Assembly: GCA_034433995.1 (NCBI GenBank)
Contig: DAOTZU010000212.1
Location: 1-5,294 of the forward strand
Length of the DNA stretch: 5,294 bases
From: DAOTZU01 sp034433995
GTDB lineage: Bacteria > Chloroflexota > Anaerolineae > UBA1429
Reading direction: 5' to 3'
The translations under genes were made by a program, and so were the position numbers. The notes beneath the pieces were generated by a model that worked only from the letters and a program-made list of their open reading frames with translations, searched no databases and was not told the origin of the DNA. The stretch's first letter is position 1, and the number at the start of each line of letters is the position of its first letter. Below are positions 1 to 5,180 of this stretch, piece after piece.

Positions 1-716
1 GGGAACTGGATCGTTCGCGGGCCTTTTTCATCCGCGTCGTTACCCATGAACTGCGGGCACCGGTGGCGGCCATCCAAAGCTATTTGCGGCTCATCCTCGA
101 TGGCTACGTGCCCCAGGAGCGCTTGACGGAAATCATCAGCAAGGCCGAACAGCGCGCCCGTGACCAACTGGCCCTCATCGGCGACCTCTTGGGTCTGGCC
201 CGGGTGGACGAGATCAAGCCGGAGCAGGTGGCCAAGCCGGTGGATGTCGCCGCCATCCTGCGCGATGTGGTGGACCTGATGCAGGCCCGGGCCCAAGAAA
301 AGCACTTGACCGTGACCCTGGATATCGCCCCCCAGTTACCGCCGGTGATGGCCACCGACGAGCACATCCAGCAGGTGTGGATGAACCTGGTCAGCAACGC
401 CATCAAGTACACCCCCGAAGGCGGCCAGGTGACCATCACCCTGCGCGAGGAGGACGGGATGGTGCGCGGCGCCGTGCGGGATACCGGCATCGGCATCGGC
501 CCCGATGAATTGCCCCACATTTTTGAAAACTTTTACCGCACACCGGCCGCCAAGGCCATGTCTCACACGGGCACGGGGCTGGGGCTATCCATCGTCCAAG
601 GGATCCTCAAGCGTTATGGTGGCCGCATCTGGGTGGAATCGGAGGTGGGCAAGGGGAGCACCTTCACCTTCGAACTGCCCCGCGCCCCCGAAACGCCGGC
701 CGCCGCTCACACCTGA
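1..716 (+). CDS. Sensor histidine kinase, C-terminal catalytic part (5' end cut by window)
   Basis: The reading frame is already open at base 3 and continues to a TGA at 714-716, so the 237 visible residues are the C-terminal part of a longer protein. The HisKA dimerisation/phosphoacceptor helix is at the very start: THELRAPVAAI contains the predicted phosphorylated His, visible residue 15 (bases 45-47). A HATPase_c domain follows. Its N box is NLVSNAIKYTPEGG (about residues 128-141), G1 box DTGIGIG (160-166), F box FENFYR (174-179) and G2 box GTGLGLS (190-196), and it ends in GSTFTFELP. All ATP-binding motifs look intact, so the kinase core is probably active. Family knowledge says such proteins autophosphorylate on His and pass the phosphate to a response regulator. 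The sensor and any membrane segments lie upstream, and no receiver domain follows. A GTG at 63 is internal because it falls after the phosphoacceptor His. No response regulator is visible, so the signal is unknown. Confidence 0.95.
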   Translation, partial: ELDRSRAFFIRVVTHELRAPVAAIQSYLRLILDGYVPQERLTEIISKAEQRARDQLALIGDLLGLARVDEIKPEQVAKPVDVAAILRDVVDLMQARAQEKHLTVTLDIAPQLPPVMATDEHIQQVWMNLVSNAIKYTPEGGQVTITLREEDGMVRGAVRDTGIGIGPDELPHIFENFYRTPAAKAMSHTGTGLGLSIVQGILKRYGGRIWVESEVGKGSTFTFELPRAPETPAAAHT

Positions 717-718
717 TT

Positions 719-1007
719 CCCTCGCCCCGCAAGGGAGAGGAACGGCAGCAGCCCCCCTCGCCCCGTAGGGGAGAGGGATGGGGTGAGGGGCGGGCTCGCG
801 CCTCCGTCTCTCCCCCTCACCTAGCCTCTCCCCAAGGGGGGAGAGGAACGGCAGCAGCGCCCCTCGCCCCGCAGGGGAGAGGGATGGGGTGAGGGGCGGG
901 CTCGCCCCCTCGTCTCTCCCCCTCACCTAGCCTCTCCCCAAGGGGGAGAGGAACGGCAGCGGCCCCCCTCGCCCCGCAGGGGAGAGAGATGGGGTGAGGG
1001 GCGGGCT
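719..1007. repeat. Tandem array of ~105-bp near-palindromic GC-rich units
   Basis: The array fills the whole gap between two convergent genes, starting 2 bp after the kinase stop and ending about 3 bp before the heparinase stop. Taking the block CCTCGCCCCG as phase marker, copies begin at about 720, 756, 862 and 967. The spacings are 36, 106 and 105 bp. The first is a shortened unit lacking most of the middle, the next two are full, and the last is cut after GCGGGCT (1007). The 106/105 difference is one extra G in the run after CCCCAA near 835-841. Full units contain a long imperfect inverted repeat: arms 768-790 with 813-833, and 874-896 with 919-939. A second tight hairpin, CCTCTCCCC-AA-GGGG, follows each. 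The array contains no credible gene. Similar blocks are dispersed in many GC-rich bacterial genomes, notably Chloroflexota (recollection, not searched). It may act as a two-way transcription barrier, although U-runs are absent. Confidence 0.9.
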
Positions 1008-1010
1008 GGC

Positions 1011-3155
1011 CTAGAGATCGTCTGCGCGGCTCACTGGCCGGGCAGAGAACACCAGATCCTGACCCCGGTAGCACAGCCTGGTCCCCTGCCACAGGGTAAA
1101 GGAGCGCACCGCTCCATTCTCCTCGCGGATGACCACCTTTTGGGCATCGCTCGCCACCTCGCCCAAAACATAATGGCTGCCGAAACGCCTAAAGAGGACC
1201 GTATCCACCCGGTTCCCCTGGATGATCCGCACCCCCTCCACCCCCGGTGCCTGCAGCCGTTCGATGTGCCAATCCACCGCCGCATCCTTCCTCACCGGGG
1301 TCAGCACCACCAGGTATTGGTAATCCGGCCCATACACCCGCTGCCCGCCTCGGGCATCCCATTGGGGATAGGGCGGCTTGGCGGGGGATTCGTTCCAGAT
1401 GTGCACCCATTCGGGATAGATGCTCAGACAATGCGCCTCGCGGATGGCGGGGTCGGCTGTGGCCTGGGCGCGGGCCAGGCGGTCGGGGAAGCGGCAACGC
1501 CAACCCACCGGGAAGACGGGCTGCACGATGAGCCGGGCTTTTTCTCCCTGCACCTCGATCCAATCACCCCGATGGGCCATGGGCGCCTGGCTGTGGAGCA
1601 GCCATTGGATGTGGCGTTGCACCCGGGCGCCGTTGGTCAGCAGGTTATCGTAGATGATAAAGCGATCCGGCTTGAGATAGACCACCTCCCGCCAAAAGCG
1701 ATCCAGCATGTCGGCATAGGCTGTCGTGGCGTCGCCGCGGATCATCTCCACCCCTTCGCAAGAGAGATGCTGCTCCAAGAGGGCATAACAATCGCCACCC
1801 TCGGTGGGGTCATAGCTCAGGCGATAGCGCGGCGCCTGGCGTTGGTCGGCGCCATCCACCACGATGGTGTTGTGCCAGGCGGTGGAGATCTGCGGCTCCA
1901 CCACGCGAAAATAGTGGGGTGAATAGCCCCAAGAGCCATGGTCAATGGCCAGCCGCTCGCCATACGCATCCAGGGTGAAGGCGTTCAGATCCAGGTGGCA
2001 GTGGGACCAGGTGTTGGAGCCGCCATGGAAATGGAAATACACCGCATCGCGCTCCCAGCCGGAGCGAAAGCAGGCGATCTGCACGCTGCGAAAGACGCGG
2101 CATGGCGGTAGATCGTCCGGCGCGCGTTCAGGGACGGTGGGGTCGTAGAAAATCAGGTCATAGACGTCGAACCGCTCCGGCCCCAGGCGCTCCAGAATGC
2201 GATGCGTCTGCCATTGGGCGTAACCATCCCCCGCCTCGCGGGCCACACCGCTCAGGAGGACGCTGCCCTCCAGGCCGGGGTAATGGCTATCGCCCAAAGG
2301 CGTGCGGCCGGAAAGATCGGGCAAGGTTTGATACAGGGTGAACAGGGCGCATTTGCGCCAGAAGGGGTGGGCCAGCAGGTTCTCGCCGGTGACGTTGCGC
2401 AGCTCCGTGGCATACTTGAGTATGCTGGAGTAGCAAAAGAGGAAATAGCTGGGCCCCTCGATCCCTGCGCCCTCATCTTGGGCCAGATCCAACATGCGGC
2501 GCATGCGGTCGGTGGCCAGCTCCACCCAGGGCCGGGCCAGGCCGGGCCGATAGGGCAAAAGGGCCAGGCCGGCCGCGCCCAGGCCGTGCATCAGATGGCT
2601 GGTCCAATTCGAGTTATAGGCGCTGCCCCACCACGCGCCCCGCAGCGCATCGTGATGGATGACGGCGCCCCGGGTGGCCAAGGTTTCCCAGATCACCTTT
2701 CGCTCCGCCGGCGCCAGGGCCGGCCCCAGCCAGCCCAGGCCCACGGCCAAAGCGATGCACAACGAGGCAAAACCCAGATCGGCCTCCAATTCCGGATAGA
2801 TCTCCTTGTGCTCCGGCCCCACCCAGGGAGCGTCGTCGGCGCAAATTCGCTCCGCCAGGGCCGCCCCTCGCCGGGCCAAGCGGTCATCGCCCGTCATGGC
2901 ATAGGCGAAAGCGAGCGCCTCCAACTCTCGGGCAGCCGCCGCCAGGCGCCGATGCTTCGCCTCCTGGGCAGCGCGCTCACCCAGGTCCTCCAAGCCAGGG
3001 ATAGCGGGATAGACCGGTCGTGCCAAGGACTCCTCCTGCCGGGCCAGGAAAGCCTGCCATCTGGCCGCAAAGAGGGGCAATTGTGCCCGGGCCAAAAGGT
3101 CTGCCCGAGCGAGGTGAACGCCGTAAAGATCCAGGGGGAGCAAAGATGGGTTCAT
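1011..3155 (-). CDS. Heparinase II/III family protein (putative polysaccharide/oligosaccharide lyase)
   Basis: This 714-residue protein starts at ATG 3155-3153 with a GGAGG six bases upstream and ends at TAG 1013-1011. The N-terminal ~330 residues are rich in Ala/Leu/Arg helices, as expected for the (alpha/alpha) toroid of this family. They include NSNWTSHLMHGLG (181-193) and GAGIEGPSYFLFCY (229-242), whose Glu and Tyr sit where the family's catalytic Glu/Tyr are usually found. The beta-sandwich Hepar_II_III part follows with the hallmark SHCHLDLNAFTLDAYGERL (384-402), DHGSWGYSPHYF (405-416) and WHNTIVVDGADQ (427-438). The first motif supplies the conserved His and Asp. Characterised relatives cleave uronate-containing glycans by beta-elimination. 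The substrate here cannot be read from sequence. There is no signal peptide or lipobox (start MNPSLLPLDLYGVHLARADL), so it probably acts in the cytoplasm on imported oligosaccharides, unlike secreted Pedobacter heparinase II. It is divergent from the reductase at 3296. The family call is firm; activity is inferred. Confidence 0.9.
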   Translation of the reverse strand: MNPSLLPLDLYGVHLARADLLARAQLPLFAARWQAFLARQEESLARPVYPAIPGLEDLGERAAQEAKHRRLAAAARELEALAFAYAMTGDDRLARRGAALAERICADDAPWVGPEHKEIYPELEADLGFASLCIALAVGLGWLGPALAPAERKVIWETLATRGAVIHHDALRGAWWGSAYNSNWTSHLMHGLGAAGLALLPYRPGLARPWVELATDRMRRMLDLAQDEGAGIEGPSYFLFCYSSILKYATELRNVTGENLLAHPFWRKCALFTLYQTLPDLSGRTPLGDSHYPGLEGSVLLSGVAREAGDGYAQWQTHRILERLGPERFDVYDLIFYDPTVPERAPDDLPPCRVFRSVQIACFRSGWERDAVYFHFHGGSNTWSHCHLDLNAFTLDAYGERLAIDHGSWGYSPHYFRVVEPQISTAWHNTIVVDGADQRQAPRYRLSYDPTEGGDCYALLEQHLSCEGVEMIRGDATTAYADMLDRFWREVVYLKPDRFIIYDNLLTNGARVQRHIQWLLHSQAPMAHRGDWIEVQGEKARLIVQPVFPVGWRCRFPDRLARAQATADPAIREAHCLSIYPEWVHIWNESPAKPPYPQWDARGGQRVYGPDYQYLVVLTPVRKDAAVDWHIERLQAPGVEGVRIIQGNRVDTVLFRRFGSHYVLGEVASDAQKVVIREENGAVRSFTLWQGTRLCYRGQDLVFSARPVSRADDL

Positions 3156-3182
3156 AGGTCGCCTCCAACGCGGGATGGAGCC

Positions 3183-3211
3183 ATTCTAAAACGATTGAGC
3201 CGTAGAGGCAA
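3183..3211 (-). promoter_or_regulatory. Predicted sigma70-type promoter of the heparinase-like gene
   Basis: Read on the minus strand, TTGCCT (3211-3206) and TAGAAT (3188-3183) are separated by exactly 17 bases. The predicted transcript start is around 3176, giving a leader of about 20 bases that contains the GGAGG at 3166-3162. The hexamers match the bacterial consensus at 4 of 6 (-35) and 5 of 6 (-10). No transcription data support it. Confidence 0.55.
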
Positions 3212-3234
3212 AAGGGGCTGGGCTTTGCCCCCGG

Positions 3235-3263
3235 TTGCCGAAGACGGCGCAGCCGCGTATACT
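3235..3263 (+). promoter_or_regulatory. Predicted sigma70-type promoter of the reductase gene
   Basis: TTGCCG (3235-3240) and TATACT (3258-3263) are separated by exactly 17 bases. A start near 3270 would give a leader of about 26 bases that includes the ribosome binding site at 3284-3288. Its -35 lies 23 bp from the -35 of the opposite promoter. Between them is a GC-rich inverted repeat, GGGGC (3214-3218) and GCCCC (3227-3231), that could be a shared regulator site. That role is speculative. Confidence 0.6.
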
Positions 3264-3283
3264 GGGGCAAGAAACATGATCGA

Positions 3284-3288
3284 GGAGG
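3284..3288 (+). promoter_or_regulatory. Ribosome binding site deciding the reductase start
   Basis: GGAGG at 3284-3288 lies 7 bases before ATG 3296, which is ideal, but only 1 base before the in-frame GTG at 3290. This favours ATG 3296 as the start. Confidence 0.8.
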
Positions 3289-3295
3289 TGTGCCG

Positions 3296-4066
3296 ATGAA
3301 ACTGGCAGGGAAATGTGCCCTGGTCACGGGCGCGGGGGTGGGCATCGGCCGCGAGATCGCCTTGGAGCTGGCCCGTCAAGGGGCCGATGTGGTCCTCAGC
3401 TATTTCGGCAGCCGCGAAGGCGCCTTGAGCGCCGTGGCCGAGATCGAAAAGCTGGGGCGGCGGGCCACGGCGTTGGCCGCCGACGTGGGGTATGTAGCCC
3501 AATGTTACGAGCTGGTCAACCGGGCCCAAGCATTCCTGGGGCGGCTGGATATCCTGGTGAACAACGCCGGGGTCACCTTGGCCAAAGACTTTTTCGAGGT
3601 CACCCAACAGGATTTCGATTACCTCTATGGCCTCAACATCCGGGGGCAATATTTCTGCGCCCAGCAGGCCGCCCGCTTCATGCGCGAGCAGGGCGGAGGG
3701 GTGATCATCAACATCCTCTCCATCCACGCCCTGGCCGCCTATCCGCGCCATTCCCTCTACGATGGCACCAAGGGCGCCATCGCCGCCTGGACCCGTTCCC
3801 TGGCCCTAGAGTTGGCCCCTCACCGCATCCGGGTGGTGGGGGTGGCCCCGGGCGCCATCGAGGTGCCCCGCTACTATGCCAGCCCCACCTACAACCGAGA
3901 GGCGCTGGGCCGCCGCATCCCCTGGGGGCGGGTGGGCTTTCCGGCGGATATCGCCAAGGCCTGCGCCTTCCTGGCCTCCGACGATGCCGAGTTCATCGTA
4001 GGCGCCATTCTGGTGGTGGATGGCGGCACCACGGCGCGCATGGCCCTTGATGCCGACGATCTATGA
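3296..4066 (+). CDS. Short-chain dehydrogenase/reductase (classical SDR, FabG/glucose dehydrogenase-like)
   Basis: This complete 256-residue protein has the normal length for a classical SDR. It begins MKLAGKCALVTGAGVGIG with the Rossmann nucleotide motif TGxxxGxG at residues 11-18. ADV at 62-64 contacts adenine and NNAG is at 89-92. The catalytic set is Asn114 (GLNIRG), Ser142 (ILSIHA), Tyr155 and Lys159 (YDGTK). PGAIEVPRY (185-193) and the C-terminal GAILVVDGG are also typical. The strand after the nucleotide loop reads VVLSYFGSR with no acidic residue at its end, suggesting NADP(H) or dual use rather than strict NAD. It is expected to be a soluble, oligomeric oxidoreductase of an alcohol/ketone, probably a sugar, polyol or uronate derivative. 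The substrate cannot be read from sequence, and a FabG-like 3-oxoacyl reductase remains possible. It diverges from the heparinase-like gene across a 140-bp promoter region, which makes a carbohydrate role attractive but unproven. Confidence 0.92.
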   Translation: MKLAGKCALVTGAGVGIGREIALELARQGADVVLSYFGSREGALSAVAEIEKLGRRATALAADVGYVAQCYELVNRAQAFLGRLDILVNNAGVTLAKDFFEVTQQDFDYLYGLNIRGQYFCAQQAARFMREQGGGVIINILSIHALAAYPRHSLYDGTKGAIAAWTRSLALELAPHRIRVVGVAPGAIEVPRYYASPTYNREALGRRIPWGRVGFPADIAKACAFLASDDAEFIVGAILVVDGGTTARMALDADDL

Positions 4067-4137
4067 TAGGGGACGGCCGTGCTGACCTTGGAAAAGCCTT
4101 CAGTCAGTCGGCGTTAACTGGGGAATGGGTTCCTTGG

Positions 4138-4524
4138 CTACCAAAAACGCGTGAGGCCGTAGGCATCAAGAGCCGGATCCTGGCTGACCAAAGCCATCCG
4201 GTCCACCAAAGCTTGCGCAACGAGGAGCCGATCGAAAGGATCGCGGTGATGAAAGGGCAACGCCGCCACTTGGGCCACATGACTGATGGTAATCCCCAAC
4301 AGACCGATCTGATTGAGACTGAGCTGCTGTGGAATCAAGACCTCAAGCGGCTGGGTCAATTGCAGTCTACCCAAGCTGATCTTGATCGCAATTTCCCACA
4401 GGCTTGCTACGCTGAGAAAAGCTTCATTCCTAGTATCTTCGATAAGGGTTCGTGCCGTTAGGCTTAGACGCGGATCACCACTGATAAACCAAAGAAAGCT
4501 GTGGGTATCCAACAATAACTTCAT
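4138..4524 (-). CDS. vapC: PIN-domain toxin of a type II toxin-antitoxin system (VapC-like ribonuclease)
   Basis: This complete 128-residue PIN-domain protein starts at ATG 4524-4522 and stops at TAG 4140-4138. Residues 1-12 read MKLLLDTHSFLW, with the first metal-binding acid at Asp6. SLWEIAIK supplies Glu44, HHRDPFDRLL supplies Asp95/Asp98, and LVSQDPAL supplies Asp116. The acidic pocket of a Mg2+-dependent ribonuclease is therefore intact. VapC toxins of known specificity cut tRNA or rRNA and stop translation; the target here is unknown. The ATG overlaps the antitoxin stop as ATGA, and there is no good Shine-Dalgarno upstream, so translation is probably coupled to the antitoxin. Base composition looks close to 50-55% GC, lower than the flanking enzyme genes, which suggests horizontal acquisition. 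Its 3' end faces the reductase across 71 bp, in which I see no convincing terminator. Confidence 0.92.
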   Translation of the reverse strand: MKLLLDTHSFLWFISGDPRLSLTARTLIEDTRNEAFLSVASLWEIAIKISLGRLQLTQPLEVLIPQQLSLNQIGLLGITISHVAQVAALPFHHRDPFDRLLVAQALVDRMALVSQDPALDAYGLTRFW

Positions 4525-4745
4525 GGCATATACGCATCCATTTCGGGCATTGGAGCATCAAAATCTTCTGCCATGGTGATCAACCCTTTAGCGCTCCCAA
4601 ATTGGCGCTGTGGCATAGGAACAGCGGGCACCAGTTGCACTGCTTCTTGATGCCCCTTGACGATAACCACGGTCTCCCCCCGGAGCACAGCATTGATGAG
4701 TTCAGCCAGACAATCTTTGGCCTCCTCAAGACTCATCTGCAACAT
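4521..4745 (-). CDS. Phd/YefM-family antitoxin
   Basis: This 74-residue protein is the first gene of a two-gene operon with the PIN toxin; its TGA overlaps the toxin ATG by the ATGA arrangement. The N-terminal ~40 residues (MSLEEAKDCLAELINAVLRG, then VVIVKGHQEAVQLVP) have the pattern of the Phd/YefM DNA-binding and dimerisation fold. Residues 47-65 (RQFGSAKGLITMAEDFDAP) match the flexible toxin-binding tail common in antitoxins paired with this PIN subgroup. It should neutralise the toxin and repress its own promoter. The start is uncertain: ATG 4745 has AGGCGG only one base upstream, whereas ATG 4736 (MSLEEAK) has that sequence 10 bases upstream and matches usual family starts. An in-frame TAG just upstream rules out a longer protein. 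Confidence 0.9.
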   Translation of the reverse strand: MLQMSLEEAKDCLAELINAVLRGETVVIVKGHQEAVQLVPAVPMPQRQFGSAKGLITMAEDFDAPMPEMDAYMP

Positions 4746-4759
4746 ACCGCCTACTTTCT

Positions 4760-4790
4760 ATTCCCTCATCAGAGCGCATGAACAGGGAAT
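4760..4790. promoter_or_regulatory. Inverted repeat, candidate operator of the toxin-antitoxin operon
   Basis: ATTCCCT (4760-4766) and AGGGAAT (4784-4790) form a perfect 7-bp inverted repeat with a 17-bp spacer. It is centred about 30 bp upstream of the antitoxin start. Phd/YefM antitoxins bind short palindromes in this position, so it is a reasonable autoregulatory site. I could not identify a convincing -35/-10 pair next to it. The arms are short enough that chance remains possible. Confidence 0.4.
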
Positions 4791-4850
4791 CCTGCCACTT
4801 TCGCACAACTTGGAATACTGGCACCCTGACACCGGAGAAATTGTCCTAAA

Positions 4851-4909
4851 TGAAAAGCGCCACTCCACCCAGTTACCCTCAGGCAACCATGCGGTCTCTC
4901 GTGGCGCTT
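4851..4909 (-). terminator. Compound hairpin with T-rich tail downstream of tRNA-Val
   Basis: On the minus strand, three bases after the tRNA, AAGCGCCAC (4909-4901) pairs perfectly with GTGGCGCTT (4863-4855), followed by TTCATTT, so the stem base reads into TTTT. The 37-base loop holds an inner hairpin, GTTGCC-TGAG-GGTAAC (4887-4872). This is better paired on the minus strand, where a G-U wobble replaces an A-C mismatch. Position and polarity suit a rho-independent terminator for the tRNA transcript. The loop is longer than usual, so a processed structured trailer is an alternative. Confidence 0.55.
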
Positions 4910-4912
4910 CTG

Positions 4913-4986
4913 TGGGCGCGACAGGATTCGAACCTGTGACCTTGCGGATGTGAACCGCACGCTCTAACCAACTGAGCCACGCACCC
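4913..4986 (-). tRNA. tRNA-Val (anticodon CAC)
   Basis: The 74-nt minus-strand sequence folds into a standard cloverleaf. The acceptor stem GGGTGCG pairs with CGCGCCC (one G-U), with discriminator A. The D arm is GCTC-AGTTGGTTA-GAGC. The anticodon arm TGCGG-TTCACAT-CCGCA places CAC at positions 34-36, which reads the Val codon GTG. The variable loop is AGGTC and the T arm is ACAGG-TTCGAAT-CCTGT. The 3' CCA is not encoded (A is followed by CAG) and must be added by the CCA-adding enzyme. It has its own promoter at 4999-5027 and a likely terminator just downstream. The toxin-antitoxin operon follows on the same strand. Confidence 0.96.
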
Positions 4987-4998
4987 AAATCTAATTTT

Positions 4999-5027
4999 AG
5001 TATAGCATCATCTGCCGCATCGTGCAA
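4999..5027 (-). promoter_or_regulatory. Promoter of tRNA-Val
   Basis: On the minus strand, TTGCAC (5027-5022) and TATACT (5004-4999) are separated by 17 bases. The predicted start lies about 6 bases before the mature 5' end, so the leader is very short. The AT-rich stretch AAAATTAGATTT between -10 and the tRNA contrasts with the GC-rich surroundings. Confidence 0.7.
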
Positions 5028-5032
5028 ATCGA

Positions 5033-5146
5033 GGGTGTCGGAGGGTGTCGAGAAACGCCCCCGTCGGTTAGAAACCGACGTCTGGGGATGGTAAGCCCGC
5101 GCCGCGGGCTTGGCAAGCAGAGCCGTCGGATTCCATCCGACGGCGG
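5033..5146. repeat. Hairpin-rich repeat module, copy 1
   Basis: This 114-bp block recurs without a difference at 5181-5294. It begins with two GGGTGTCG words, then three hairpins. The first is CGTCGGTT-AGA-AACCGACG (5062-5080). The second is AAGCCCGC-GCC-GCGGGCTT (5093-5111). The third is GCCGTCGGAT-TCC-ATCCGACGGC (5122-5144). The first and third stems share the GTCGG/CCGAC core, as if derived from one ancestral palindrome. There is no credible ORF. It resembles dispersed REP-like intergenic repeats; I recall similar GTCGG palindromes in Chloroflexota but could not search. The 34 bp between copies (5147-5180) hold a T6 run (5165-5170) and ACACCC-TC-GGGTGT, which extends into copy 2 (5173-5186). 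Confidence 0.9.
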
Positions 5147-5180
5147 ACAAGGCCTCTATGCGCCTTTTTTCAACACCCTC

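Noticed and set aside
585..1092. Minus-strand reading frames through the repeat array (Pro/Leu/Gly/Arg-rich, with phrases like SPLGERLGEGER)
   Set aside because: They are translations of the GC-rich tandem repeat; the peptides repeat with the DNA unit, and they run into the 3' ends of the two flanking genes.
1140..1922. Plus-strand reading frame of 260 codons, His/Pro/Gly-rich
   Set aside because: Antisense shadow of the heparinase-like gene with no domain or ribosome binding site.
3290..3292. GTG as the start of the reductase
   Set aside because: It lies 1 base after GGAGG, too close for initiation; ATG 3296 has a 7-base spacing and gives the usual SDR N-terminus.
2202..3299. Long plus-strand reading frame of 365 codons opposite the heparinase-like gene
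   Set aside because: High-GC shadow frame: it lies antisense to a gene with strong family motifs, has no recognisable domain, and overlaps the divergent promoters and the reductase start.
3152..3751. Minus-strand reading frame of 199 codons opposite the reductase
   Set aside because: Antisense to intact SDR motifs and would overlap the divergent promoter region; composition typical of a shadow frame.
4067..4137. Terminator between the convergent reductase and toxin genes
   Set aside because: Only short, interrupted complementarities (about 4-5 bp, e.g. CTGAC/GTCAG) and no T-run were found.
4063..4461. Plus-strand reading frame opposite the PIN toxin, overlapping the reductase stop
   Set aside because: The opposite strand encodes a complete PIN domain with catalytic acids; this frame has no recognisable features.
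5142..5170. Rho-independent terminator ending in the T6 run at 5165-5170
   Set aside because: Only a 4-bp GGCG/CGCC stem with a long loop precedes the T-run, and no plus-strand gene reads into it within view.
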